56,628 bases of DNA from an uncultured Thermomicrobiales bacterium (GTDB taxonomy: Bacteria > Chloroflexota > Chloroflexia > Thermomicrobiales > CADCWN01), in NCBI GenBank assembly GCA_902806415.1, contig CADCWN010000008.1, positions 1 to 56,628 of the forward strand, in the 5' to 3' direction. The notes below the pieces were generated by a model. That model saw only the letters and a list, made by a program, of their open reading frames with translations, was not told the DNA's origin and did not search any database. A program made the translations under genes and the position numbers. Below are positions 40,779 through 49,022 of the stretch, piece by piece. The stretch's first letter is position 1, and each line of letters starts with the position of its first letter.

Positions 40779-40838
40779 CGCCGGTTGAAACCGGCGCTAA
40801 ATGGCCACAGGCCATTTAGCCGGGGACTTGAGTCCCCG
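40779..40838. repeat. Triple-hairpin intergenic repeat
   Basis: Three perfect inverted repeats lie in a row between converging genes: GCCGGTTGAAACCGGC (40779-40794), CTAAATGGCC-ACA-GGCCATTTAG (40796-40818) and CCGGGGACTTGAGTCCCCGG (40819-40838). The arrangement is that of a REP/BIME-like or MITE-like element. It may also end transcripts from both sides. Confidence 0.85.
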
Positions 40839-40878
40839 GTCCACCGGACTCGCCGATTGTCATTCTTTGCCCGACAGA

Positions 40879-41697
40879 TCAAATCCCCAGCGCCAACTGC
40901 CTGGCGCTCGGCTGCCAGCGCAGCGTCGTCCCCTGCGCGGGCATGACGCGGACGGTGTGAGCACCATCGCGCATCCCGTAGAGATGAAACGCATGACGCA
41001 CGGCACCACTGGCGATCTGGTCACGGTTATTGGTACGCGAGAGGTGGGCGAGCCAGACCTCGCGCCCGTCGGAGGGCAGGGTGTCGCAGAGGAGTTCCGC
41101 ACAGGCGACGTTGGAGAGGTGGCCGCGCGGGCTGGCGACGCGCCGTTTGAGGTGCCAGGGGTAGGGGCCATTCCAGAGCAAGCCCTCGTCGTGGTTCGCC
41201 TCGATGACGATCAGCTCGGCGCGCGACAGCGGCTCGTGCAAGTGCGGCTCGGCCACGCCGAGATCGGTGAAGACCGCCACCGCGCGACCACCTGCCTCGA
41301 TCAGATAGCCGCAGACCTCCGTGCCATCGTGCGAGACCGGGAATGAGGTGACCTCGAACGGGCCGATGCTGCGCGTGCTGCCGACCGGTTGCTCGACGAC
41401 CGGGCGCGACGCGAAGACTGCCGCGCCGCCCGCGAACGGGTTGGCGCGGCGCGTGCCGGGCGACATATAGAAGGGGATCTCCGACCCGCGCGCGATCGCG
41501 TTGACCCCGACGATATGATCGCTGTGCTCGTGGGTGATCAGCACGGCGGAAAGCTCGGCGGGCGGTGTCCCGGCCTCGCGCAACAGCGCCGCCAGCCGAC
41601 GGGGCGCGACGCCGCAATCGACCAGCAGCGCCCGGCCCTCGTGCGCGACGACCAACGCATTGCCGCTGCTGCCGCTCGCCAGACTCGTAACCTGCAC
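40879..41697 (-). CDS. Metallo-beta-lactamase fold hydrolase, YycJ/WalJ-like
   Basis: A 272-residue binuclear zinc hydrolase. The N-terminal signature SLASGSSGNALVV is typical of YycJ/WalJ proteins. Metal ligands are in LITHEHSDHIVGV (HxHxDH), SHDGTEVCGYLIEAG, a later Asp in VAVFTDLG, and HLSRTNN. YycJ of Firmicutes is a 5'-3' double-stranded DNA exonuclease/wall-coordination protein, but related MBL enzymes act as phosphodiesterases, so the substrate is open. No yycFG genes are nearby. Start is GTG 41697, with AAGGGGCG just upstream. Monocistronic and convergent with the ABC exporter. Confidence 0.9.
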   Translation of the reverse strand: MQVTSLASGSSGNALVVAHEGRALLVDCGVAPRRLAALLREAGTPPAELSAVLITHEHSDHIVGVNAIARGSEIPFYMSPGTRRANPFAGGAAVFASRPVVEQPVGSTRSIGPFEVTSFPVSHDGTEVCGYLIEAGGRAVAVFTDLGVAEPHLHEPLSRAELIVIEANHDEGLLWNGPYPWHLKRRVASPRGHLSNVACAELLCDTLPSDGREVWLAHLSRTNNRDQIASGAVRHAFHLYGMRDGAHTVRVMPAQGTTLRWQPSARQLALGI

Positions 41698-42097
41698 GCC
41701 GCCCCTTGTTCCTTCTCGCCTCGCGCCGGATAGTCGTCCCGCGCCCGTCGCTGTACGTTCGGTACAGTCATGGTAGCATTAGAATGGTGGGCCGGGCAAG
41801 AGGATCATTCCGTGGCGATCGGCGGCGATCAGTGTGGATGAATGCCGATTACGAGCGAGAACAGGTACGGTTGGGGTCGTAATCATGTGCAGGGTCGGCG
41901 GCATTCATGCTGCCCGCAGCCACTCCCCGGCTGCGATGCCAACTAGGCGCAACCCCGCCGGGACCGATAACACTCTGCTCTGAAGCGGATGCGCCTATCC
42001 TAGCGTATCTATCAGCAAGGTCGTATCTATACCCAAGGGCATGGTGCCAGATCGCGGGCGATGCCGCCCGACGAGGACATTCGTAGGAGATAGGGTT
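41698..42097. other. Intergenic region with a direct repeat
   Basis: Four hundred bases between the divergent MBL-fold and UPF0182 genes. CGTATCTAT occurs at 42004-42012 and 42022-42030, an 18-base period on one face of the helix, 70-90 bases before the UPF0182 start; this could be an operator or a doubled -10 region. GCCGGCGGCATTCATGC-like and CGGCTGCG elements near 41890-41940 form weak inverted repeats. No gene seen. Confidence 0.4.
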
Positions 42098-44839
42098 TTG
42101 CAACGAGTTATCCTGATCGTTCTCGCGGTGCTGGCCGTGGTCCTGGCGGTGACCGTCGCCACCGCCAGCTTCTGGACCAACTGGCTCTGGTTCGGCTCAT
42201 TGGGTCTGCGCTCGGTGCTGCTGACGCGCTACACCGCACAGGCGGCGCTCTTCCTCGGCGGGGCGCTCTTGGCGGGTCTCTTCTTCGGCCTCAATCTGCG
42301 GCAGGCGGGTCGGCAACTACTGGGCGCGCCGGTGAATGTGCAGGGGCAGCAAGTGATGCTCGCCCCGCGCCTGATTGGGCTCGCCTCGCTCGCCGGCGCG
42401 CTCGTCATTGGCTTCATCTTCGGGTCGGGCGCGGCGAGCAACTGGTCAGTCATCCTCCGTTTCCTTAATCGCACCAGCTTCGGCGTCACCGAGCCGATCT
42501 ACGGGCGCGATGCTTCGTTCTATGTCTTCACCCTGCCGCTGCTCGACGCGGCCCGCTCCTGGCTCCTGGGCCTGTTCATCCTCACCCTGGCGGCGGTCGC
42601 CGGGTTGGCCTTCCTGCGCTACTCCAGCGGAGTGGCTCGGGGCCAGTTCAGCCTCCCGCACGACGCGCGCGCCCACCTGTCGCTCCTCGGTGCGCTGACC
42701 CTCGCCCTCTTCTCGTTCAGCTATTGGCTGGCGAACTTCAACCTGCTCTACTCCGAACGCGGCACCGTCTCCGGGGCCGGGCGCACCGATCTCTTCGCCC
42801 AGCGTCCCGCGAACTATATCCTCCTGGCCCTCTCGGCGATCGCGGCGCTGCTGCTGCTCTGGAATATCTTCGCGCGGCGGATCCGCCCGCTGCTAATCAC
42901 CGTCGGGGCGTGGGCCGTGGCGGCGGTTGTCGTCGGCGTCCTCTTCCCTGCGGCCTATCAGAACTTCTTCGTTCGCCCGAGCGAATTCCGGCAGGAGCGC
43001 CCCTACATCGAGAACAATATCCGTCTGACCCGTCAGGCGTATGCGCTCGACCAGATCCAGACCGGGCAGTTGCGGGGTGACGCGCCGATCGACGCGCCAG
43101 CGATCGCCGCGAACGAGGCCGCCATCAACGACATCCGCCTCTGGGACTACCGCCCGTTGCTGACGACCTATCGCCAGCTCCAGCGATTCGGGCAGTATTA
43201 CGACTTCGAGGATATCGACGTCGACCGCTACCGTCTCGACGGTGGCACGCCGACGCAGACGATGCTCTCGGCCCGCGAGCTCGACATCACCCAACTGGAT
43301 CAGCGGGCGCAGACCTGGCAGAATCGCCATCTCGTCTACACGCACGGGTACGGCGTGGTGGCCAATCCGGCGAATCGCTTCACCTCGCAGGGGCAGCCGG
43401 AACTGCTCGTCCGCAATATCCCCCCGGTCAGCGAGGGGACGCTGCAACTGACGCGCCCGCAGATCTATTTCGGCGAGTTGACGACCGAGTACGCGATCGT
43501 CAATACGCGCGAGCGCGAGTTCGACCGACCGGGCACGACCAGCGGGACTGAGGAGTACGCCAATTACGCTGGCGAGGGCGGCGTGTCGATCGGCTCATTC
43601 TTCAATCGCCTGCTGTTCGCCTCGGCCCTGGGGGACACTAACATCCTGCTGAGCAGTTCGCTCAACAGCAACTCGCGCATCCTCTACAACCGCGAGATCA
43701 CCGATCGGGTCAATCAGGTCGCGCCGTTCCTGATGCTCGACGAAGACCCGTACCTCGTCATCCTCGACGGCAAGCTGCTCTGGGTGCAGGACGCCTACAC
43801 CGTCACCAACCGCTTCCCCTACTCGACGCCGACCGAGACCACCTCGGGCGATCTGAATTACATCCGCAACTCGGTCAAGATCACGATCGACGCCTACAAC
43901 GGCGAGATGCGCTTCTACGCGGTCGATGGGCAGGATGCGCTGTTGCAGACCTACCAGAAGATCTACCCCGGACTGTTCACGCCGGTCGGCGCCGCGCCCG
44001 CCGGTCTGGTCGAGCACTTCCGCTACCCGGTCGATCTCTTCGACATCCAGGCCGATCGTTACCGGCGCTACCATATGACCGATCCGCAGTCGTTCTACAA
44101 CCAGGGCGACCTCTGGGCGGTGGCGCGGGAGACCTATGCCGACAAGGTGCAGCGGATGGAGTCGTACTACGTCACGCTCCGGCTGCCGGGTGAGACGCAG
44201 GAAGAGTTCGCGCTGATCCTGCCGTTCACCCCCGCCGGGCAGGGCCGCGACAACATGGTCTCCTGGATGGTGGCGCGCTCGGACGGGGCCAACTACGGCA
44301 AGCTCCAGGCGTACACCTTCCCCCAGGGGGCGCTGGTCTACGGGCCGCAGCAGATCGAGGCCCGGATCAACCAGGAGCCGGAAATCTCCCAGGTGCTGGC
44401 GCTGCTCAACCAGCGCGGCTCCTCGGTGATTCGGGGCAACCTGCTGGTCATCCCGTTCGGCGATGCGCTGCTCTACGTCCAGCCGCTCTTCTTGCAGGCG
44501 ACCTCGAACGGCCTGCCCGAGTTGGAGCGGATCATCGTCACCACCTCGAACCAGAATCAGGGCGTGATCATGAGCGATCGGCTCGATACCGCGCTGGTGG
44601 CCCTGGCGCAGAATCGCAAGGGGATCGTCCTCTCCCAGCCCGGCGCGACGCCGGTCCCCTCGGCGAATCCTTCCACGCCGCCCGCTGGCGGCGCGCCAGC
44701 CTCGCAAACCGAGTTGGCGGCACAGGCGCTCGATCGTTACAACCGCGCTCAGGAGGCGCTGAAGAACGGCGACTGGACCACCTACGGCAATGAACTGGCG
44801 GAGATGGAGAAGATCCTGCGCCAGATCGCCGGGCGTTAG
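42098..44839 (+). CDS. UPF0182 family membrane protein
   Basis: A 913-residue protein of the UPF0182/COG1615 family, common in actinobacteria, cyanobacteria and Chloroflexi. Seven membrane helices occupy about residues 5-310, e.g. VILIVLAVLAVVLAVTVATA and the family-typical WTNWLWFGSLGLRSVLLTRY. A large soluble part follows, with RPYIENNIRLTRQAYAL, IWDYRPL-type LWDYRPLLTTYRQLQ, VYTHGYGVVANPANRF, IYFGELTTEYAIVNTRERE, and DAYTVTNRFPYSTPT. The C-terminal 60 residues form a Pro/Ala linker and a helical tail (LAAQALDRYNRAQEALKNGD). The biochemical role of the family is unknown. Start is TTG 42098 with AGGAGA 9 bases upstream. Confidence 0.93.
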   Translation: MQRVILIVLAVLAVVLAVTVATASFWTNWLWFGSLGLRSVLLTRYTAQAALFLGGALLAGLFFGLNLRQAGRQLLGAPVNVQGQQVMLAPRLIGLASLAGALVIGFIFGSGAASNWSVILRFLNRTSFGVTEPIYGRDASFYVFTLPLLDAARSWLLGLFILTLAAVAGLAFLRYSSGVARGQFSLPHDARAHLSLLGALTLALFSFSYWLANFNLLYSERGTVSGAGRTDLFAQRPANYILLALSAIAALLLLWNIFARRIRPLLITVGAWAVAAVVVGVLFPAAYQNFFVRPSEFRQERPYIENNIRLTRQAYALDQIQTGQLRGDAPIDAPAIAANEAAINDIRLWDYRPLLTTYRQLQRFGQYYDFEDIDVDRYRLDGGTPTQTMLSARELDITQLDQRAQTWQNRHLVYTHGYGVVANPANRFTSQGQPELLVRNIPPVSEGTLQLTRPQIYFGELTTEYAIVNTREREFDRPGTTSGTEEYANYAGEGGVSIGSFFNRLLFASALGDTNILLSSSLNSNSRILYNREITDRVNQVAPFLMLDEDPYLVILDGKLLWVQDAYTVTNRFPYSTPTETTSGDLNYIRNSVKITIDAYNGEMRFYAVDGQDALLQTYQKIYPGLFTPVGAAPAGLVEHFRYPVDLFDIQADRYRRYHMTDPQSFYNQGDLWAVARETYADKVQRMESYYVTLRLPGETQEEFALILPFTPAGQGRDNMVSWMVARSDGANYGKLQAYTFPQGALVYGPQQIEARINQEPEISQVLALLNQRGSSVIRGNLLVIPFGDALLYVQPLFLQATSNGLPELERIIVTTSNQNQGVIMSDRLDTALVALAQNRKGIVLSQPGATPVPSANPSTPPAGGAPASQTELAAQALDRYNRAQEALKNGDWTTYGNELAEMEKILRQIAGR

Positions 44840-44855
44840 AGGGGTGGACCTCTCC

Positions 44856-44894
44856 CCGCCGCTGCGGCGGCGACCCTCCCCTACAGGGGAGGGT
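44856..44894. repeat. Double-hairpin repeat
   Basis: CCGCCGCTGCGGCGG (44856-44870) and ACCCTCCCCTACAGGGGAGGGT (44873-44894) are adjacent perfect inverted repeats just after the UPF0182 stop. It resembles the dispersed CTCCCC/GGGGAG intergenic repeats seen in many GC-rich genomes. Confidence 0.75.
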
Positions 44895-44962
44895 GAGGAC
44901 GAGGAGTCCCGACCCGGCAGGCGACGCGGTGTCCTCGTTACACTGACTGGGCTTGAGCCAAT

Positions 44963-45008
44963 ACAAGCGGCCCGGCGCGACAGGATCCTGTCGCGCCGGG
45001 CCGCTTGT
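44963..45008. terminator. 46-bp perfect palindrome, bidirectional terminator
   Basis: A fully symmetrical 23+23-bp inverted repeat centred on GGATCC, between the converging UPF0182 gene and the YggS gene. ACAAG/CTTGT ends give short A/T runs on both strands. The position nine bases before the YggS stop region fits a shared two-way terminator. Confidence 0.85.
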
Positions 45009-45016
45009 GTGGTCGG

Positions 45017-45736
45017 TTATTGCTCGGCGAAGATGGCGCGACCGACGCGCACGATCGTCGCTCCTTCCTCGATGGCGACCGGGTAGTCGTTGGTCATCCC
45101 CATCGAGAGGTCCGGAAGGGAAAGATCGGGGTGGGCGCGGCGCAGTTCGTCGCGCAGCCCTCGCAGGGCGCGGAATACCGGGCGCGTCTCCTCGGCGGTC
45201 GCGACGAACGGGGCCATCGTCATCAGCCCGCGTAGCTCGAGCGCGGGCTGGGCGACGATCATCGCCGCGAGGGCTGGGGCCTCCCCGGCGGCGCAGCCCT
45301 GCTTGCTCTCCTCCTCGGCGATATTCACTTGCAGCAGGACCGGCAGCCGCCGCCCGGCGCGTTCCGCCGCGGTCGCCAGTGCGTCGATCAGGCCCTCGCG
45401 ATCGACCGAGTGGACGATGTCGAAGAGGGCGACCGCATCCTTCGCCTTGTTGGTCTGGAGTGAGCCGATCAGGTGCAGGGTCAGGTCATCGGGGTGCCCC
45501 ACGCCGAACTTCGCGCGGGCGACCTGGACGCGATTCTCGCCGAAATGGCGCAGCCCGTGGGCGTAGGCGTCGTCAACAGTCGGGCGCTCCACCGTCTTGC
45601 AAACGCCGACAATCGTTATCGTGTCGGGGTCGCGGCCGGCGCGGCCTGCTGCCGCCGCGACTTCGGCCTGCACGCGGTCGATCCGGCCCGCGAGGGTCGT
45701 GGTTTGTGGTTGAAGCACCGCATCTTGGCTGGTCAT
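45017..45736 (-). CDS. yggS: PLP homeostasis protein, YggS family
   Basis: A 239-residue protein of the YggS/PROSC/YlmE family: a single alanine-racemase-like TIM barrel that binds PLP without known catalysis and keeps free PLP and amino/keto acid pools balanced. The PLP lysine is K47 in TIVGVCKTV. Other signatures are HFGENRVQ, LHLIGSLQTNKAK, VNIAEEESKQGC, LRGLMTMAP and LSMGMTNDYPVAIEEGATIV. The usual MGMS is MGMT here. ATG 45736 follows GGGAGAGG. It is the last gene of a run that also contains a PgeF homologue, a link also known from ylmD-ylmE in other bacteria. Confidence 0.94.
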   Translation of the reverse strand: MTSQDAVLQPQTTTLAGRIDRVQAEVAAAAGRAGRDPDTITIVGVCKTVERPTVDDAYAHGLRHFGENRVQVARAKFGVGHPDDLTLHLIGSLQTNKAKDAVALFDIVHSVDREGLIDALATAAERAGRRLPVLLQVNIAEEESKQGCAAGEAPALAAMIVAQPALELRGLMTMAPFVATAEETRPVFRALRGLRDELRRAHPDLSLPDLSMGMTNDYPVAIEEGATIVRVGRAIFAEQ

Positions 45737-45774
45737 GACCTCTCCCTCGCGCTGTATTCTGCCGCTGATCGGTA

Positions 45775-46332
45775 TCAACGCGGCTGAGCCAGCCAGCCGC
45801 AGCGGTCGATGATCTCGTGCGCGATCGTGGTCACCGCGCGACCGTCGGTTTCTACCACGAAATCCTCGACCTGGTCGCGGTCCATTTGCGCGGCGAGTTC
45901 CGCCGCGCGGCGGAGGTGCCAGTCGAGACCGCTCCCCGTCTCCCGCCCACCGACCCGCGCGGTCAGGGTCGCGATCGTCGCGCGCAGGCGCACGATCGTG
46001 ATCGCCGCCCCTGGCACTGCGAGCTGATAATCGGCGCGCTCTCCCGGCGACTCCACCACATCCGCCAGGATGAGATGGGTCGCCCCGGCGAGGCGGCAAT
46101 TCTCCCAGATGACACCCAGGTTTTTCAGCCCGAGCGCGAGGTTGAAGCGGTCCTGGGGCGGGCGCGGGTAGCAAGACCGCAGCGTGTCCAGGTCGATGCA
46201 AGCGTGCGGCAGTGCGACCTCTTCGAGCAAGTTGGCGATCTCATAGGCGACCCTGGTCTTCCCCACGCCGACCGGCCCGGTGACGATCAGGGTTGGGACG
46301 GTCGCGAGCGGTGTGCGCTTGCCGATCCCCAT
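45775..46332 (-). CDS. Small P-loop ATPase/kinase-like protein
   Basis: A 185-residue single-domain P-loop NTPase. Walker A is LIVTGPVGVGKTRVA (residues about 15-29). A downstream ACIDLDTLRSCYPRP looks like the substrate-side Asp region of chloramphenicol phosphotransferase/adenylylsulfate kinase-like enzymes. HLILADVVES is a Walker B-like strand, and VRLRATIATLTARVGGRETG supplies basic lid residues. It probably phosphorylates a small molecule or acts as a nucleotide-dependent regulator; no clear family name. ATG 46332 has GAGGAG 5 bases upstream. It lies 38 bases before yggS on the same strand and likely shares its transcript. Confidence 0.8.
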   Translation of the reverse strand: MGIGKRTPLATVPTLIVTGPVGVGKTRVAYEIANLLEEVALPHACIDLDTLRSCYPRPPQDRFNLALGLKNLGVIWENCRLAGATHLILADVVESPGERADYQLAVPGAAITIVRLRATIATLTARVGGRETGSGLDWHLRRAAELAAQMDRDQVEDFVVETDGRAVTTIAHEIIDRCGWLAQPR

Positions 46333-46399
46333 TGCTCCTCGAACGCCTCTGTTGCCGCGCCTCTGCCGCCTCTGACGATCAACTCGTTGGCGCGGTAAG

Positions 46400-46458
46400 C
46401 GTTAGTCCGCGAAGGCGAACTTTGTGGCGCAGCCTTCAGGCGGGGGTTTCAACCCCAC
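46400..46458. repeat. Hairpin-rich intergenic repeat
   Basis: Between pgeF and the P-loop gene: GTCCGCGAAGGCGAAC (imperfect stem, about 46405-46420) and GGGGTTTCAACCCC (46443-46456). The GTCCGCGAAGGCG and GGTTTCAACC units recall the dispersed repeats at 40779-40838 (GGTTGAAACC is its complement). Confidence 0.6.
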
Positions 46459-46472
46459 GGTTCTCCCACTAT

Positions 46473-47321
46473 TTAGTCGTTCCCAATCAGGCTGATGATC
46501 GCCGCAAAGCGCCCCGCTTGGCCCTGTTGCGCCCGATGGGACGGGAACGCTTCGACGTTGCAACTGGTGCAAATCGCCGTGTCCTCGATCTGCTCCGGGC
46601 GCACCCCCGCCCGTTCGAGCAGGAGGCGATTGGCGCGCGCCAGGTCGAAGCGCCATTGCCGCCGCCCTGCGACCGGGGCGATCTCCTCCAGCACCGTCTC
46701 ATCGGCCACGCCGAGCGCGTGCCAGGCGTCCGTGACCGGCTGATCGACCATGTAGCAGCACCGCCCGATCGCCGGTCCGATCCCGGCCACAATGTCACCG
46801 GGCGCGGACCCGAAGCGCGCGGACATCGCGCGCACCGTCTCCCCGGCGATGTCCGCGACGGTGCCGCGCCAGCCGGCGTGCGCCAGCCCTACAACGTCGC
46901 GCGCCGGATCGTGGAAGAGGAGCGGCGTGCAATCGGCGAAGCCGAGCAGCAGGGGGGTATCCGCCGCGGCGGTGAGCAGGGCGTCGGCGGCCGGCACCCG
47001 CGCGGCGTCGAGCGCGCGCGCCCCGCGACCGCGCGCACTCGCGTCCACGCTGTCCACCGTATTGCCATGCACCTGGCGCACCGCGACGATCCGCTCCGCG
47101 TCCACGCCGATCCGCACCCCCCAGGCCCGCCGGTTGTCGAAGACGCGCGCGGGGTCGCCGCCGGTGGCGTAGCTGGTGTCGCCCTCGCGCCAGAGGCCAT
47201 GCACCCGACCGGTGATCCCGTGACGCACGCGCGGGTAGCGCGCGAAGCTGGCGAGCCGCAGCGGCGTCAACGCCGGTCCCGCCCCGGCAATTGCGTCGCC
47301 CGCCACGCCCGGCGCGCTCAT
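46473..47321 (-). CDS. pgeF: PgeF/YfiH family protein (peptidoglycan editing factor, laccase-domain)
   Basis: A 282-residue protein of the Cu-oxidase_4/YfiH family. The conserved zinc/active site residues are in RQVHGNTV, FADCTPLLFHD and LAHAGWRGTVADIAG, followed by GPAIGRCCYMVD and the C-terminal DTAICTSCNVEAFPSHR. YfiH proteins hydrolyse purine nucleosides in vitro and in E. coli (PgeF) limit incorporation of wrong amino acids into peptidoglycan. The start ATG 47321 overlaps the stop of the spermidine synthase-like gene by 4 bases (ATGA). In Firmicutes and actinobacteria the homologue ylmD sits next to ylmE/yggS, as here with one gene between. Confidence 0.93.
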   Translation of the reverse strand: MSAPGVAGDAIAGAGPALTPLRLASFARYPRVRHGITGRVHGLWREGDTSYATGGDPARVFDNRRAWGVRIGVDAERIVAVRQVHGNTVDSVDASARGRGARALDAARVPAADALLTAAADTPLLLGFADCTPLLFHDPARDVVGLAHAGWRGTVADIAGETVRAMSARFGSAPGDIVAGIGPAIGRCCYMVDQPVTDAWHALGVADETVLEEIAPVAGRRQWRFDLARANRLLLERAGVRPEQIEDTAICTSCNVEAFPSHRAQQGQAGRFAAIISLIGND

Positions 47322-48919
47322 CGCCCCTCCGTTTCCAGGCGGGCGGCGTCGATGATCAGGCGGTCGATCACCAACTCGACCGGCGCATGGTTGTCGGTGA
47401 AGACCATCCCGCCGCCGTTCCACTCGCGGATGTTGCCGCTGGCGATGCTGAGGTCGCCGATCGTGCGGAGCGGCGAACCCGGCTGGAGGCGGGCGATATT
47501 TGCGCTGTAGTCCCTGATGTCCGTCGGCTGCTTCGTCGCGACGATCATCGTGTTGGAGAACCGCCCCACATCGATCAGATAGACGTTCGGGAAGACGGCG
47601 CGCATCGTCGTCGCGATCGCGTGGACGAGGCGATAGTCGGTGCCGTACCGCCCGGCGTTGAGGACCATCACGCCACGCTCGTTCAGGTGGCCATACGACT
47701 CCTGGAAGAACTCCTTGGTCGTCAGTTGGAAGGGGATGTATGGCTGCCGATAGGCATCGACGCCGATCACGTCATACGTGCTGGCGGTCGTCTTCAGGAA
47801 ATAGCGCCCGTCTTCCACGATCACGTTCAGGTTCGGTTGATTCATGGCGAAGAATTCGCGCCCGACCTCGACGATCTGCGGGTCGATCTCGACCCCATCG
47901 ATCCGCACCTCCGGGCCGTAGACCTGGGTGAATTGGCGGGCGGTCGTGCCGCCCGCCAGCCCGATCAGGGAGAGCGAGCGGACATCCTCTATCTGCTGAT
48001 CCTTGTTGAAGAACGGCCCCATCATGAAGTAGTCCCAGGGACCTTCGGTGAGCAGGTTATTCGGGTTGTAGATCGAGTGGATCGCGTGGCCCTCGTTGAG
48101 GACCAGCCCGACCTCGTCGCCATTCTTGATCACCTGGATATAGTTGTACTCCGATTCCCCTTCATAGAGGAGTTGTCCCGATTCCGCGCGGCGTAGATTG
48201 CCGCTCGCGCCTAGGAACGAGAGCGCGATGATCGCGGCGATCAGCACCGCCACGGCGGCGGAATAGGCGACCGCCCGGCTGCTCAGGAGTCCGATCAGCG
48301 CGATCGCCGCCAGCGCGACGGAGAAGGCGTAGAACGTTTCGCGCGTCCCGAGGTACGGGACCAGGACGATCACCGGCAGGAACGAACCGGCGATCGAGCC
48401 GAGGGTGGAGAGGGCGTAGAGCGAGCCCGCGACGCCACCCGCCTGCTCGACCCCCTGCAAGCGCAGCCGCAATGCCAGGGGCGAGACGCAGCCGAGCAGG
48501 GTGATCGGGGCGAGGAAGAGGAAGATCACACCGAGCAGTGTGCCGTAGAACGCCCCGATGTTGAGCGCGGCGAAGGCGTCGAGCGAGGCGTTGAGGATCG
48601 GTCGGGCGATCAGCGGGATGACCGCCGTCCCCGCTGCGGCCCCGGCGAAGATCGAGTAGAAGAACCGCTCGCTCGGGTAGCGGTCGGCGAGTTTGCCGCC
48701 CAGGTAGTAGCCGATCGAGAGATAGGTGAGGGTCAGGCCGATGACCGTCGCCCAAATGATCGTCGAGTTGCCGAAGTACGGGGCGATCAGGCGCGAACCG
48801 GTGATCTCGATCCCGATCGACGAGATGCCACCGACGAAAACGGCCAGGTAGAGTAACGCAAAGCTCCGGGACGACCGAACGTTCTCGGACCCCTCCACAC
48901 GAGTCGCGACTGCTGTCAT
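47318..48919 (-). CDS. Membrane-fused spermidine synthase-like protein
   Basis: A 533-residue fusion. Residues about 15-240 contain seven to eight membrane helices (ALLYLAVFVGGISSIGIEIT, SRLIAPYFGNSTIIWATVIG, LSIGYYLGGKLADRYPSERF). Residues about 260-500 are a spermidine/spermine synthase-type Rossmann domain, with SLSLIGLAGGTTARQFTQVY (SAM/dcSAM site), VRIDGVEIDPQIVEVGREFF, VIVEDGRYFLKTTASTYDVI and GVDAYRQPYIPFQLTTKEFF. The true polyamine site residues are not all obvious (GVDAY instead of DSSDP), so methyltransferase-like or other activity is possible. ATG 48919 is used; a TATACT box at 48994-48989 may be its -10. Translationally coupled to pgeF. Confidence 0.88.
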   Translation of the reverse strand: MTAVATRVEGSENVRSSRSFALLYLAVFVGGISSIGIEITGSRLIAPYFGNSTIIWATVIGLTLTYLSIGYYLGGKLADRYPSERFFYSIFAGAAAGTAVIPLIARPILNASLDAFAALNIGAFYGTLLGVIFLFLAPITLLGCVSPLALRLRLQGVEQAGGVAGSLYALSTLGSIAGSFLPVIVLVPYLGTRETFYAFSVALAAIALIGLLSSRAVAYSAAVAVLIAAIIALSFLGASGNLRRAESGQLLYEGESEYNYIQVIKNGDEVGLVLNEGHAIHSIYNPNNLLTEGPWDYFMMGPFFNKDQQIEDVRSLSLIGLAGGTTARQFTQVYGPEVRIDGVEIDPQIVEVGREFFAMNQPNLNVIVEDGRYFLKTTASTYDVIGVDAYRQPYIPFQLTTKEFFQESYGHLNERGVMVLNAGRYGTDYRLVHAIATTMRAVFPNVYLIDVGRFSNTMIVATKQPTDIRDYSANIARLQPGSPLRTIGDLSIASGNIREWNGGGMVFTDNHAPVELVIDRLIIDAARLETEGR

Positions 48920-49022
48920 CCGCTCTTTTCTCTTCCACCGATATGGCGCACTCGCGCGCCCACCCATCCGACTTTCTCCTGTGCGCTTAGTATAGCCGAT
49001 GCGCTGAGGGGCCTTGCTGCCG

